Part shown: positions 27,442 through 36,843 of the stretch, piece after piece
Layout: each line of letters begins with the position of its first letter
How positions within the stretch are numbered: position 1 is the first letter of the stretch
The notes under the pieces: generated by a model
The model's input: the letters and a program-made list of their open reading frames with translations, nothing else
Told to the model about the DNA's origin: nothing
Databases searched by the model: none
Program-made: the position numbers and the translations under genes
Assembly (NCBI RefSeq): GCF_013912375.1
Contig: NZ_JACETV010000001.1
Location: 1,588,217-1,652,216, forward strand
Reading direction: 5' to 3'
DNA: 64,000 nt
Source of the DNA: Emticicia sp. BO119
Lineage (GTDB): Bacteria > Bacteroidota > Bacteroidia > Cytophagales > Spirosomataceae

Positions 27442-27798
27442 TTAGGTATATTGATAAATCCACCAGATAAGTACAAATTGAAGAGGCAATCTTAGCCAAA
27501 GCAAAATTGCAGGGATTCTGTGAAATCTCCCTGAGGTTGCCATATAAATATTGGCTGGGAAAACAGCAATTAACAGTAGAATTAGTCCCCACGATGCATA
27601 AATCCTTGTTAAGGGGATGAGTAAACCTAAACCTAACACAATTTCTGCAATACCACTTATTAAAACCATAGCTTTGTGGTACGGGATATAAACAGGCATG
27701 GTTTTCATATAGAAACGCTCTTTTCTAAAATGTGAAATCCCAGCAAAAATAAAAAGAATTGCAGCTATGTAAAGGCTGATGATTTTTATAATGGGCAT
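27442..27798 (-). CDS. DoxX-family membrane protein
   Basis: 118-aa protein with about four membrane helices. The start IIKIISLYIAAILFIFAGISHF and the AMVLISGIAEIVLGLGLLIP block are typical of DoxX/DoxD-like proteins. The molecular function of such small DoxX proteins is not established. It is convergent with the trehalase gene (5-nt gap) and divergent from the DUF3500 gene. Confidence 0.82.
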   Translation of the reverse strand: MPIIKIISLYIAAILFIFAGISHFRKERFYMKTMPVYIPYHKAMVLISGIAEIVLGLGLLIPLTRIYASWGLILLLIAVFPANIYMATSGRFHRIPAILLWLRLPLQFVLIWWIYQYT

Positions 27799-27889
27799 GA
27801 ATGAAATAGTATTATCTCTGCAAATTAATTTGTTTTTTATAATAAATAGGATTTAATTGGTATAATATTCAATCTATTAGCCTTTTACT

Positions 27890-28924
27890 ATGAAAACTCT
27901 GTTTGCCTTTTGTATGGTCTGGGTTTATTCTTATGGTATATTTGCGCAAAATGCTACCAGCAATAAACTTATTGTAAACACTGCTTCCGACTTCCTGAAA
28001 TTATTAGACAAATCTCAATTGGAGAAAATTAGCTATAGTTATGATACCGACGAACGCTTTAACTGGTATTTTGTACCTAAGGCTCGGAACGGATTAATGT
28101 TGAGAGAAATGGATGATAAGCAAAAGGATGCCGCTATGAACCTCTTGAAAGCGACCTTAAGTCAGCAAGGTCAGGAGAAAGCGATTGCTATTATTCAATT
28201 AGAAATTATTCTGAAAGAATTGGAAAAGGCTCCACCAGAGAGTGACTATCGTAGCCCTGTAAAATATTATTTTACTATTTTCGGGACTCCTGATGAGAAA
28301 AAACTTTGGGGCTGGCGTATTGAAGGGCATCACCTTTCGTTGAATTTCTCTTCCGAGTCCGGTAGAATTGTTTCAGCCACACCCTTGTTTTTTGGCAGCA
28401 ACCCGGGTATCGTACCAACCGGAGAAAAAAAAGGCTATCAGATTTTGAAAGATGAAGCAAATTTTGGAGCAGAATTACTTAATTCTTTCACTCATGAACA
28501 ACTTCAGAAAGTTATTATTTCAGAGACTGCTCCAGGCGAAATTATTACAACAAATAAACGCAAAGTGGAAGCATTGGCGAAGGAGGGCATTACCTTTGCT
28601 GAAATGACCTCGATGCAGCAAAAACTATTTTTACGCTTACTGAGCGTATATGTAAAAAATTATCCATTAGGGTTCTCAAATGAATTAATGCAGAAAATAG
28701 AAAAAGCCGGTTTAAATCAATTGAGATTTGTTTGGGCTGGTGGAAAAAAATATGGAGAAGGAAATGGACAATATTACCGGATTCAGAACGATGTAATTTT
28801 AATAGAATACGACAATACACAAAATAATGGAAACCATATCCATACTGTAACAAGAGATTTAACCAACGATTTTGGTGAAGACATTCTCAAAAAACATTAT
28901 GAAAAGGAACATTCAAAGAATTAA
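27890..28924 (+). CDS. DUF3500-family secreted protein
   Basis: 344-aa protein with an N-terminal signal peptide (MKTLFAFCMVWVYSYGIFAQ). The rest is one DUF3500 domain with conserved blocks WGWRIEGHHLSLNF, PLFFGSNPG and the C-terminal NGNHIHTVTRDLTNDFGEDIL. Its biochemical role is unknown. It starts a five-gene plus-strand run (6 nt to the next gene) in which four products carry export signals. Occurrence with glycan-active genes suggests a catabolic role, but this is inference. Confidence 0.85.
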   Translation: MKTLFAFCMVWVYSYGIFAQNATSNKLIVNTASDFLKLLDKSQLEKISYSYDTDERFNWYFVPKARNGLMLREMDDKQKDAAMNLLKATLSQQGQEKAIAIIQLEIILKELEKAPPESDYRSPVKYYFTIFGTPDEKKLWGWRIEGHHLSLNFSSESGRIVSATPLFFGSNPGIVPTGEKKGYQILKDEANFGAELLNSFTHEQLQKVIISETAPGEIITTNKRKVEALAKEGITFAEMTSMQQKLFLRLLSVYVKNYPLGFSNELMQKIEKAGLNQLRFVWAGGKKYGEGNGQYYRIQNDVILIEYDNTQNNGNHIHTVTRDLTNDFGEDILKKHYEKEHSKN

Positions 28925-28930
28925 ATACCA

Positions 28931-30253
28931 ATGAAGTTGTGGATATATCTCATTCTTTTTTGGTTTGTTTCTCAACAAGAGAGCAAAAAGAATGTGTATT
29001 ATATTAATGCTAACGGAAACGATGAAAATGATGGTTTGAGTATAAAAACTGCCTGGAGAAGCATCGAAAAAGTAAATTTAACAACTTTTAAAGCGGGAGA
29101 TAAAGTGCTTTTTGAGGGTGGTGTAATATTTAAAGGAAGTATTCTATTAGATAGTCTTGATAATGGAACTGAAAGAAGTCCAATCATTATCAGCAGTTAC
29201 GGAACTAAGCCGGCAATAATTCAGTCAGATGAGCGGCGTGGGCTTTTTGCGTATAATTGTGAAGGTATCAGAGTTTCAAGATTATCATTCTTTGGAGATG
29301 GCGTAGGAAGAAATAAGCAAAATGGAATCGAGTTTTATACTGATTACGTATCCAAATCACTTCATAATATTGAAATTGATAGTTGTGAAGTAAAAGGCTT
29401 TCATAAGTACGGTATTCTGATTCTGGGTGATAAAAGTGATACATCTGGTTACAGAGATGTAAGAATTACCAACACAATTGCTCATGAGAATGGAGAAGCG
29501 GGCATTGGGTCTTTAGCAAAATATCCGGCAATTCCCCATAAAAATTTTTATCTGGCATTTAATAAAGTATTCAATAATAGAGGTATTCCTGCCAAAACTC
29601 ATAATCATTCAGGTAATGGAATCGTGATGGCAGGAATAAATGATGTTTTGATTGAATTATGTGAAGCGTATGAAAATGGAGCTGATAACCGTTGCATCAA
29701 TGGCGGACCTGTTGGAATTTGGTTATGGGCATGCAGAGAGGGAACTATTCAGAACTGTGAATCGCATCATAATCACGCAGGGTTGACAAAAGATGGAGGG
29801 GGTTTCGACATAGACGGAGGATCTACTAATTGTGTCATCCGGAATTGTTATTCACATGACAATGAAGGGGCGGGCTATTTATTTGCGCAATTTAATTGTC
29901 CTTTGAAATTCAGAAACAATAAAATTATTGATAATATCAGTCAGAATGATGGTCTGAAAAACAATTATGGAAGTATTACTTTCTGGGGCGATAACGAAGA
30001 CAACGAAATAATAGGTTGTGAAGTGAGAAATAATAAATGCTATGTGGAGGCAAAAAATGTGGTGAATGGTACTCCTTGCGGAGTCCGTTTGTCAGGAATA
30101 CACTTCAAAGGCATTAAGGTGCTGAATAATTATTTTGAGATCGCAGCAAATGCAAAATATATCTTCTCTGATAAAGAAGTAAGCCCCGATAAGGTTTACT
30201 ATAAAAATAACACTATTGAATGGGGAAAGAAAAAAGTAGATGGAAGAAAATAA
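28931..30253 (+). CDS. Right-handed parallel beta-helix repeat protein (polysaccharide-lyase-like)
   Basis: 440-aa secreted protein. A short hydrophobic N-terminus (LWIYLILFWFVSQQ) is followed by YYINANGNDENDGLSIKTAWRS, the common start of beta-helix proteins, and KAGDKVLFEGGVIFKG. The body has repeated short strands with Asn/Asp/Gly turns (for example RNCYSHDNEGAGYLFAQFN). The fold is shared by pectate lyases, polygalacturonases and epimerases. The catalytic class cannot be fixed by eye. It lies 6 nt after the DUF3500 gene. Confidence 0.8.
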   Translation: MKLWIYLILFWFVSQQESKKNVYYINANGNDENDGLSIKTAWRSIEKVNLTTFKAGDKVLFEGGVIFKGSILLDSLDNGTERSPIIISSYGTKPAIIQSDERRGLFAYNCEGIRVSRLSFFGDGVGRNKQNGIEFYTDYVSKSLHNIEIDSCEVKGFHKYGILILGDKSDTSGYRDVRITNTIAHENGEAGIGSLAKYPAIPHKNFYLAFNKVFNNRGIPAKTHNHSGNGIVMAGINDVLIELCEAYENGADNRCINGGPVGIWLWACREGTIQNCESHHNHAGLTKDGGGFDIDGGSTNCVIRNCYSHDNEGAGYLFAQFNCPLKFRNNKIIDNISQNDGLKNNYGSITFWGDNEDNEIIGCEVRNNKCYVEAKNVVNGTPCGVRLSGIHFKGIKVLNNYFEIAANAKYIFSDKEVSPDKVYYKNNTIEWGKKKVDGRK

Positions 30254-30320
30254 ATTGATACTATTTAATTTACTTATTGCTCATTCCTTTCTCTGCTTTC
30301 CTTTAACTATCATAAAGAAA

Positions 30321-31538
30321 ATGAAATATCTGATTCTGACTTTTATTTTTTTGGTTAAAATACAAGTTAATGCGCAAAAAAAGGCTATAGAACAATACTT
30401 TCCAACGTATAATGAATGGCAACAAAAAAAGCCGTTTGACTTAGGGCTAAATGGAACAAAGATTGAGGAAGCTATTAGTTTTGCTATAGCTAATGAGAGC
30501 CGGAATCCTCGGAATATGGAGGTATCTCACTATCAGAGTTTTGGAAAAGAACCCTTTGGTATAGGTATAGGTCCATTTACAGAAAGAGGAGAGCCAACAG
30601 GACTGATTATCTATAAAGGTTATATTATAGCTCAATGGGGTGAACCCGAACGTTGTGATATGACACATAGCGTTACGAAAAGTTTTCTTTCGAGTGTAGT
30701 TGGGATAGCCTTAGATAGAGGATTGATTAAAAGTGTAAATGATACGGTAGCAAATTATGTCCCGCCTATTGAATTACACGGAGAGCCGGTTAATCGTTCT
30801 GCGGATGATTTTGGAAAGCCTGAACTCCTACAATTATTCAATACACCTCATAATAAAACCATTACCTGGGATGCACTTTTGAGACAGACCAGTGATTGGG
30901 AGGGAACCTTATGGGGAAAACCAGACTGGGCTGATAGGCCAGATAAAGATGCATCTCAATGGCTCAACCGCCCGAGACACAAGCAAGGAGAAGTGTATGA
31001 ATACAACGATGTTCGTGTAAATGTTCTTTCCTTGGCAGCATTGAGTGTTTGGCGTAAACCTTTACCACAGGTTTTGAGAGAAAACCTTATGGATAAAATA
31101 GGAGCCTCAAACACTTGGCGATGGACTGGTTATAGAAATTCCTGGATTGTTCTTGACGGACAAGCTATTCAGTCGGTTAGTGGAGGAGGGCATTGGGGAG
31201 GTGGGATGTTTATCAATGCTTATGATATGGCTCGTTTTGGATTACTGACCCTAAACAGAGGGAAATGGAAAGAGGAACAGATACTATCAGAAGATTGGAT
31301 CAGAAAGGCTTTAACACCAACTTCCTCTGAGCCTACTTATGGATATATGAACTGGTTTCTGAATACTGATAAAAAATTATTTCCAAGTGCTAATGTCAGT
31401 GCATTCTGTCATATTGGCAATGGTACCAATATGGTATTTGTTGACCCAGATCATGATTTAGTAATAGTAAGCCGATGGATTAATAATAATAATACTGATG
31501 GGCTTGTAAAAAAAGTATTTGAGGCATTTAATAAGTAA
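30321..31538 (+). CDS. Serine hydrolase, beta-lactamase class C / AmpC-like fold
   Basis: 405-aa secreted enzyme from the ATG at 30321, which gives the signal peptide MKYLILTFIFLVKIQVNAQ. The SxxK nucleophile motif is HSVTKSFLSS (about residue 116), the second-motif tyrosine is probably in YEYNDVRVN (about 228), and a HIGNGTN segment takes the place of the KTG triad. Such proteins act as esterases, peptidases or amidases. An upstream in-frame start at 30240 overlaps the preceding gene and is not favoured. The substrate is unknown; the neighbours suggest an ester or amide on a glycan. Confidence 0.85.
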   Translation: MKYLILTFIFLVKIQVNAQKKAIEQYFPTYNEWQQKKPFDLGLNGTKIEEAISFAIANESRNPRNMEVSHYQSFGKEPFGIGIGPFTERGEPTGLIIYKGYIIAQWGEPERCDMTHSVTKSFLSSVVGIALDRGLIKSVNDTVANYVPPIELHGEPVNRSADDFGKPELLQLFNTPHNKTITWDALLRQTSDWEGTLWGKPDWADRPDKDASQWLNRPRHKQGEVYEYNDVRVNVLSLAALSVWRKPLPQVLRENLMDKIGASNTWRWTGYRNSWIVLDGQAIQSVSGGGHWGGGMFINAYDMARFGLLTLNRGKWKEEQILSEDWIRKALTPTSSEPTYGYMNWFLNTDKKLFPSANVSAFCHIGNGTNMVFVDPDHDLVIVSRWINNNNTDGLVKKVFEAFNK

Positions 31539-31565
31539 ATTGTCAACCTTTGTATAAATAGTAAA

Positions 31566-32324
31566 ATGAAAAAAACTTTTTTAAGCATTATTTTAACTGC
31601 CTTGACTTTTAGTCTTTTTGGACAGAATACGACACCCAAAAAAGAATTTTACGAAATTCGAGAATATGAGCTTCGTTTTGGCTCACCAGCTGCGAATCTT
31701 GAAAACTATTTTAAGAATGCCTTGATTCCTGTGCTAAACAGATTAGGTGTGAAAAATGTAGGGGTCTTTAAAGAGATAGGTAAATCTGAACCTGCAAAAC
31801 TCTATGTTTTTATTCCTTATAACTCTATGGAGCAATATGCAATAATCAATTCACAACTAAAGTCAGACCAAAAATTTAATGAATCAAGTGTGGATTACAA
31901 TGGCCTTTTACCAGATAAGGCACCTTATTCAAGATATAAAACCTCACTTTTAATAGCTTTTGATGGTTTATCTCAAATGATTAAACCAAATGCAGAACAA
32001 CGTTTTTTTGAGATGAGGACTTATGAAAGTTTTTCAGAAGACGCTGCTCGCAGAAAAAGAAAAATGTTTAATGATGAAGAAATAAAAATTTTCTATAATA
32101 CTAAACTGAATCCTGTATTTTTTGGAGAGGTAGTTGCCGGCGAGCATCAGCCTTGTCTGACATATATGCTTACTTTTAAGAACATGGAAGAAAGAGATGC
32201 AAACTGGAAAGCATTCAGTGCTGATGCAGACTGGAAAAGAGTATCCTCGCTCCCAGAATATGCCAATACAGTGTCTCGCATTATACGAGTTTTTTTAGAA
32301 CCAACTGCCTACTCACAAATCTGA
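31566..32324 (+). CDS. NIPSNAP-family protein
   Basis: 252-aa protein with a signal-peptide-like N-terminus (KKTFLSIILTALTFSLFGQ). Two ferredoxin-like NIPSNAP repeats follow: YEIREYELRFGSP near residue 30 and FFEMRTYESFSEDAARR near 150. NIPSNAP domains are dimeric alpha/beta-barrel modules with no settled enzymatic role. It lies in the secreted-protein run, 27 nt after the serine hydrolase and 4 nt before the deacetylase, so cotranscription is very likely. Confidence 0.85.
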   Translation: MKKTFLSIILTALTFSLFGQNTTPKKEFYEIREYELRFGSPAANLENYFKNALIPVLNRLGVKNVGVFKEIGKSEPAKLYVFIPYNSMEQYAIINSQLKSDQKFNESSVDYNGLLPDKAPYSRYKTSLLIAFDGLSQMIKPNAEQRFFEMRTYESFSEDAARRKRKMFNDEEIKIFYNTKLNPVFFGEVVAGEHQPCLTYMLTFKNMEERDANWKAFSADADWKRVSSLPEYANTVSRIIRVFLEPTAYSQI

Positions 32325-32328
32325 TACT

Positions 32329-33324
32329 ATGCGAACTTTTTTAACTGTATTAACTGGCATTTTACTCACATTTCAGGTAATTGCTCAGGATCTTACCTAT
32401 GCTGAGAAATTAGGTTATCCGAAAGGAGCAAAAGTAATTATCATGCATGTCGATGATGTGGGAATGTCATATGATTCTAACATTGGTGCAATTAAGGCTA
32501 TTGAAGAAGGGGTTGCAACTTCACTGAGTGTAATGATGCCTTGTCCATGGGTGCCTGGCTTTGTTCATTATTTCAAAAACAATCCTAAAACCGACGCAGG
32601 CTTACATTTGACTCTGACTTCTGAATGGAAAGATTACCGTTGGGGGCCATTGGCAGGTAAAGCGAATGTGCCAAACTTGGTTGATGAAGAAGGGGCTATG
32701 TGGAGAAATGTTCAAGGTACAGCTACCCATGCAACTGCTGATGATATTGAGAAAGAAATCAGAAGCCAGTTGGATAGAGCAAGATCTATGGGATTTGAAC
32801 CCACGCACATGGATTCTCATATGGGTACGCTATTTGCCAGAGCTGATTACTTAGAAAGATACCTGAAAGTAGGTATGGAACAGAAAATCCCAGTAATGTT
32901 TCCGGGAGGGCATGACCATATGATAATGAAAGAAATCGGTACTGCCGGACTCAAATTAGAACAAGCTCAAGCTATAGGTAAACAATTATGGGAGGCGGGT
33001 TTACCTGTACTGGACGATTTGCATAATATCAGTTATGACTGGAATCAATATAAAAACCAGAAAGTAAGTGATGAGGTATTGCAGAAGTATAAAACAGATA
33101 AATATATAGAATCATTTAAAGACCTACAGCCAGGTGTAACAATGGTAATTATGCACTGCACCGCTACTACAGAAGTTTTTGAGCATATATCAGATTCGGG
33201 TAATAACAGAAGAGGGGATTTATTAGCAATGATAGACCCCGCTCTTAAAAAATATATTCAGAATAATGGATACATTCTTACGACATGGAGAGAGCTGAAA
33301 GAAAGAAGAGATAAAGTTAAATAA
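32329..33324 (+). CDS. Carbohydrate deacetylase, ChbG/HpnK (YdjC) family
   Basis: 331-aa secreted protein (signal MRTFLTVLTGILLTFQVIAQ). The metal-dependent deacetylase motifs are visible: IIMHVDDVGMSYDSN near residue 40, DAGLHLTLTSEW near 92 and THMDSHMGT near 162. ChbG/HpnK enzymes remove N-acetyl groups from small sugars or glycolipids. It is the last gene of the run and ends before a bidirectional terminator. A secreted form suggests action on extracellular or periplasmic oligosaccharides. Confidence 0.88.
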   Translation: MRTFLTVLTGILLTFQVIAQDLTYAEKLGYPKGAKVIIMHVDDVGMSYDSNIGAIKAIEEGVATSLSVMMPCPWVPGFVHYFKNNPKTDAGLHLTLTSEWKDYRWGPLAGKANVPNLVDEEGAMWRNVQGTATHATADDIEKEIRSQLDRARSMGFEPTHMDSHMGTLFARADYLERYLKVGMEQKIPVMFPGGHDHMIMKEIGTAGLKLEQAQAIGKQLWEAGLPVLDDLHNISYDWNQYKNQKVSDEVLQKYKTDKYIESFKDLQPGVTMVIMHCTATTEVFEHISDSGNNRRGDLLAMIDPALKKYIQNNGYILTTWRELKERRDKVK

Positions 33325-33333
33325 CAAAAAAAT

Positions 33334-33370
33334 AAGGCTGATTAAGGAATTTCTTACTCAGCCTTAAAAA
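33334..33370. terminator. Bidirectional terminator
   Basis: AAGGCTGA (33334-33341) and TCAGCCTT (33358-33365) form an 8-bp stem, extended inside by TTAAG/CTTA, with A/T runs on both sides. It separates the convergent deacetylase and PNPOx-like genes. Confidence 0.75.
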
Positions 33371-33394
33371 ACATTTTAAATGCTCACTTTTGTA

Positions 33395-33892
33395 TCAGAA
33401 TTTAACGGTGCCATAAGCATTTTCATTTTCATATTTCTTTCCGGTCATCAAAGTACTTAACATTTTAATTCCTACAACAAGCTTATTTGAATCACTATCC
33501 CAATACTCAGCTTCTTCTGATTTAACCTTAATTAAAGTCAGGTTAGGATCATCTTTACCCTTTGGAATCCATGCTTTGGCGATGGGGGTCCAACATTCAT
33601 TAATTTTTCTCTGGTCATTTACTTCTTCGGCTTCACCCATTATACAAATATAAGTGTTTTCAGAAGGATCTGCATAAGATACACAAACGTTTGGATTCTT
33701 CTTTATTTCAGATACTTTCTCAGAATCCTTTGCTGTCAGAAACCAGATATTTCCATCACTGTCTATTCCTTGAGTACCCATTGGACGGCTATGAACATTT
33801 CCTTTCTGATTGATCGTACATATTATGGCAAACTGAATATCCTTTACCATTTCACGAATATCTTCCTGAGATTTCTTTCCATTTTTCATCAT
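33395..33892 (-). CDS. Pyridoxamine 5'-phosphate oxidase-like (general stress protein 26 type) flavoprotein
   Basis: 165-aa protein with the FMN-binding split-barrel pattern: FAIICTINQKGNVHSRPMG near residue 22, NIWFLTAKDSEKV, and NVCVSYADPSENTYICIMG. The C-terminal part (EAEYWDSDSNKLV) is typical of the Bacteroidota general-stress-protein-26 group. It probably binds FMN, F420 or heme; the substrate is unknown. Two adjacent ATGs are possible (33892 or 33889). It is the first of several stress-type genes. Confidence 0.82.
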   Translation of the reverse strand: MMKNGKKSQEDIREMVKDIQFAIICTINQKGNVHSRPMGTQGIDSDGNIWFLTAKDSEKVSEIKKNPNVCVSYADPSENTYICIMGEAEEVNDQRKINECWTPIAKAWIPKGKDDPNLTLIKVKSEEAEYWDSDSNKLVVGIKMLSTLMTGKKYENENAYGTVKF

Positions 33893-34125
33893 TAATCAAG
33901 ATTTGTTTAGATGCAATAATTGTCAAAAAAGTATTCCAATTGTGTAAAATTTAAGAAGACCGATTAGGGCTGACATTGCTGGGTAAGAATAACAACATGG
34001 CTTTGAGTAATAAAATACTCACCAATCAAAAGTATGCTTAGAATCATAGTGTGGAATGACTTTTTCTATAAATAATTTGTAAAAAACCTTCCAATTTTAT
34101 TCCAGGAATAAAACCTTTTACACCC

Positions 34126-34593
34126 ATGGAAAAGTTAAATGAAGATGCGATTAGAAGCTTAAAACAACTCTGTGAAATAAACGAAGTGAGAGTAAAAGGC
34201 TACCAAAAAGCTGTTGATATGATTAAAAATACTAATTCAAAAAAGTATTTTCAGGTAAGAATTAATGAAACTAACAACCTAACAGATTGTATTAACCGTT
34301 CAATTGAAGGGGTAAGTTTTGAAAAAATAAAACAAAATAAAATAGAGCGTACACAAATCCATCAATCGCAATTTTATTTTACAATGGCCGCAGCTTCAAC
34401 AAACCCACGTACAGTGGCATTATCATGCCAATTGGGTGATAAATTTGCTGAAAAAGCGTATGCTTCGGCATTGAATATTATTCAGCTACTATCATTTCCG
34501 GAATTGTTAAAAGTTCTCGGAAAACAAGTTTCGAGTCTTCGTAAGTCTTTTGAAACAACTCAGGAGGCTTTTGATTTAGCCTTTGTTTATTAG
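34126..34593 (+). CDS. DUF2383 / PA2169-type four-helix-bundle protein
   Basis: 155-aa all-helical protein resembling the ferritin-like DUF2383 (PA2169) family of stress-associated proteins. The N-terminal helix AIRSLKQLCEINEVRVKGYQ is characteristic. No clear di-iron ExxH pair is visible, so metal binding is doubtful. No signal peptide is seen. It precedes the FAD oxidoreductase by 33 nt. Role unknown; PA2169-like proteins are often found with YciE/YciF proteins, one of which lies 2.3 kb away. Confidence 0.65.
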   Translation: MEKLNEDAIRSLKQLCEINEVRVKGYQKAVDMIKNTNSKKYFQVRINETNNLTDCINRSIEGVSFEKIKQNKIERTQIHQSQFYFTMAAASTNPRTVALSCQLGDKFAEKAYASALNIIQLLSFPELLKVLGKQVSSLRKSFETTQEAFDLAFVY

Positions 34594-34626
34594 TGTTTTT
34601 AAAGAATTTATTAATTACACAACTAC

Positions 34627-35829
34627 ATGGATTTAAGGTCAGAATCACCATTTTGGCTGATGAGAAGCGGTATAATTCGACCATATCCTTCCATCAGGCA
34701 ATCTTATTCAACTGATATCGCTATTATAGGTGGCGGAATTTCCGGTGCATTGGTAGCCTATTATTTGAGTAAAGAAGGCATACCGGCCATCTTATTGGAT
34801 AAGCGTCAGATAGGTTTAGGTAGTACTTGTGCCAGTACATCATTATTACAATATGAAATAGATACTCCATTAGGCAAACTTTCAAAGCAGATTGGTACCA
34901 AAAAAGCAAATCAAAGTTATCTGTTATGCATAGATGCCATTGATAAAATAAATAAAATTACAGATTCTTTAAAAAGTGATGCAGGCTTTTCTTTGAAGAA
35001 GAGTTTTTATTATGCTTCTAATAAAAAAGATGTTGATGAAATAAAAACAGAGTTTCAGTTAAGAAAAAATATCGGTATTAATTTAGAATTATTATCAGGT
35101 AATGATATTGAACGACTATTCCCTTTCTCAGCACCTGCAGGACTATTGTCAGCAGTGGGAGGGCAGATTGATGCCTATTTTTTTACTCATGAATTATTGA
35201 AATCTTCAATTGATTCTGGTCTGAAAGTTTTTGATAACACAGATGTAGTAAAAATTAATCATCATAAAAGAGGAATTGAGCTTGAAACCAGCTTTGGAGA
35301 AGTAATTAAAGCCGGAAAATTAATAATTGCTTGTGGTTATGAATCTCAGGGCTATCTATCAAAGAAAATTGTTGATTTGAACTCTTCTTTTGCCATTGTA
35401 AGTGAACCTTCTACTACAAAGAATATTTGGTATCAGAATTCGTTGATTTGGGAAACAGCCCGACCTTATTTATATATGCGGACTACTGACGACAATCGTG
35501 TATTAGTCGGAGGGAAAGATGAACCATTTTATAATCCCGAAAAGCGGGATAGACTAATAGCAAAAAAAGCATATCAGTTGAAAAAAGCCTTTGGGAAGAA
35601 ATTTCCTGATTTTGATTTTCGTATTGACTTCGCCTGGGCGGGCACTTTTGCGGAAACAAAAGATGGATTGCCGTATATTGGTAAAGTGAGAGAACACCCC
35701 AATACTTATTTTGCTTTAGGTTTTGGTGGAAATGGTATCGTTTTCAGCCAGTTAGCTGCTGAAATTATCAGAGATATTCTGATTGGTAAAAAGCATATCG
35801 GAGAAGGGATTTTTAAATTTGATAGATAA
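34627..35829 (+). CDS. FAD-dependent oxidoreductase (DAO superfamily)
   Basis: 400-aa flavoprotein with the dinucleotide-binding motif IAIIGGGISGALVAYYLS (about residue 30) followed by an acidic strand end (ILLDKRQIGLGSTCAST). A C-terminal FAD motif reads FAWAGTFAETKDGLPYIG and YFALGFGGNGIVFSQLAAE. These match D-amino-acid-oxidase or glycine-oxidase-like enzymes, whose substrates are amines or amino acids. The true substrate is unknown. It is cytoplasmic. Confidence 0.85.
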   Translation: MDLRSESPFWLMRSGIIRPYPSIRQSYSTDIAIIGGGISGALVAYYLSKEGIPAILLDKRQIGLGSTCASTSLLQYEIDTPLGKLSKQIGTKKANQSYLLCIDAIDKINKITDSLKSDAGFSLKKSFYYASNKKDVDEIKTEFQLRKNIGINLELLSGNDIERLFPFSAPAGLLSAVGGQIDAYFFTHELLKSSIDSGLKVFDNTDVVKINHHKRGIELETSFGEVIKAGKLIIACGYESQGYLSKKIVDLNSSFAIVSEPSTTKNIWYQNSLIWETARPYLYMRTTDDNRVLVGGKDEPFYNPEKRDRLIAKKAYQLKKAFGKKFPDFDFRIDFAWAGTFAETKDGLPYIGKVREHPNTYFALGFGGNGIVFSQLAAEIIRDILIGKKHIGEGIFKFDR

Positions 35830-35907
35830 GGAGGAACTATTTTTTAGAAGTGTTTTTAAAACTAATGATTATTATGTAGAAAACACAATTGTCACATAAA
35901 CTTTAAT

Positions 35908-36756
35908 ATGATGGAACAGCATGAAAAAGAGATTAACATGGCGGCCTCTAAAGAGAAGGACATGAAAGATAAGCCAGTCTTTGAAAGACCTTATGACAGA
36001 CAATCTAAAAGATTAATTAATAAGATTGCCGTTATTACCGGCGGTGATAGCGGAATAGGCCGTGCAGTATGTGTAGCCTTTGCCAGAGAAGGAGCTGATG
36101 TTGCAATTGTCTACAAGAAAAATACTGAAGATGCTGAGGAAACAAAAAGATTGGTTGAAGAAAAAGGGCAAAAGGCTTTAATAATTGAGACCGATATCAG
36201 TTTTGAAAAGAATTGCAATAGTGTAGTAAAACAAATTATAGATGAATGGGGTAGAATTGATATAGTAGTCAATAATGCTGCCGTTCAATTTCCACAGGAA
36301 ACTATTGAAGATATTACCACTGAACAGATGAAGCAGACATTTGAAACCAACATTTTTTCAAATTTCTATTTGGTAAAAGCCGCATTGCCCTTTCTGAAAA
36401 AAAATAGCGCAATTATTAATACTGCCTCAGTTGTGGCCTACCGGGGTAATCCATTATTATTAGATTATTCCTCTTCAAAAGGTGCCATAGTTGCTTTTAC
36501 ACGTACCTTAGCAGGAATGTTGGCTAAGAAGAAAATCCGAGTGAATGCGGTTGCTCCCGGCCCAATCTGGACACCTTTAATTGTTTCGACTTTTTCGAAG
36601 GAACATCAACGCAGATTTGGGAAAGATACACCCATGAAGAGACCAGGCCAACCAGCAGAAGTAGCCCCTGCGTATGTTTTTTTAGCCTCTGAAGATGCCA
36701 GTTATATCAGTGGACAAGTAATACATATAAATGGTGGAGAAGCTGTAAATGGCTAA
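35908..36756 (+). CDS. SDR-family oxidoreductase (YhdF/YhxC-like)
   Basis: 282-aa short-chain dehydrogenase. A hydrophilic N-terminal extension of about 38 residues precedes VITGGDSGIGRAVCVAFARE (the TGxxxGxG cofactor motif). NNAAVQ and the catalytic YSSSKGAI follow, and the C-terminus has YISGQVIHINGG. The extension and GGDSGIG pattern are typical of stress-induced SDR proteins such as Bacillus YhdF. Substrate unknown. Two adjacent ATGs exist at 35908 and 35911. Confidence 0.9.
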   Translation: MMEQHEKEINMAASKEKDMKDKPVFERPYDRQSKRLINKIAVITGGDSGIGRAVCVAFAREGADVAIVYKKNTEDAEETKRLVEEKGQKALIIETDISFEKNCNSVVKQIIDEWGRIDIVVNNAAVQFPQETIEDITTEQMKQTFETNIFSNFYLVKAALPFLKKNSAIINTASVVAYRGNPLLLDYSSSKGAIVAFTRTLAGMLAKKKIRVNAVAPGPIWTPLIVSTFSKEHQRRFGKDTPMKRPGQPAEVAPAYVFLASEDASYISGQVIHINGGEAVNG

Positions 36757-36780
36757 ACTATTAGCTAATTTCAACTGAAC

Positions 36781-36820
36781 AAAAAAGCCTTACAGAGTAA
36801 CTATAGGGCTTTTTTGTTGC
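36781..36820. terminator. Bidirectional terminator
   Basis: AAAAAAGCC (36781-36789) pairs with GGCTTTTTT (36807-36815), flanking a loop of about 17 nt. It lies between the convergent SDR and YciF-like genes, 24 nt after each stop. Confidence 0.75.
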
Positions 36821-36843
36821 TAATTTTTAATAATATAATAACT

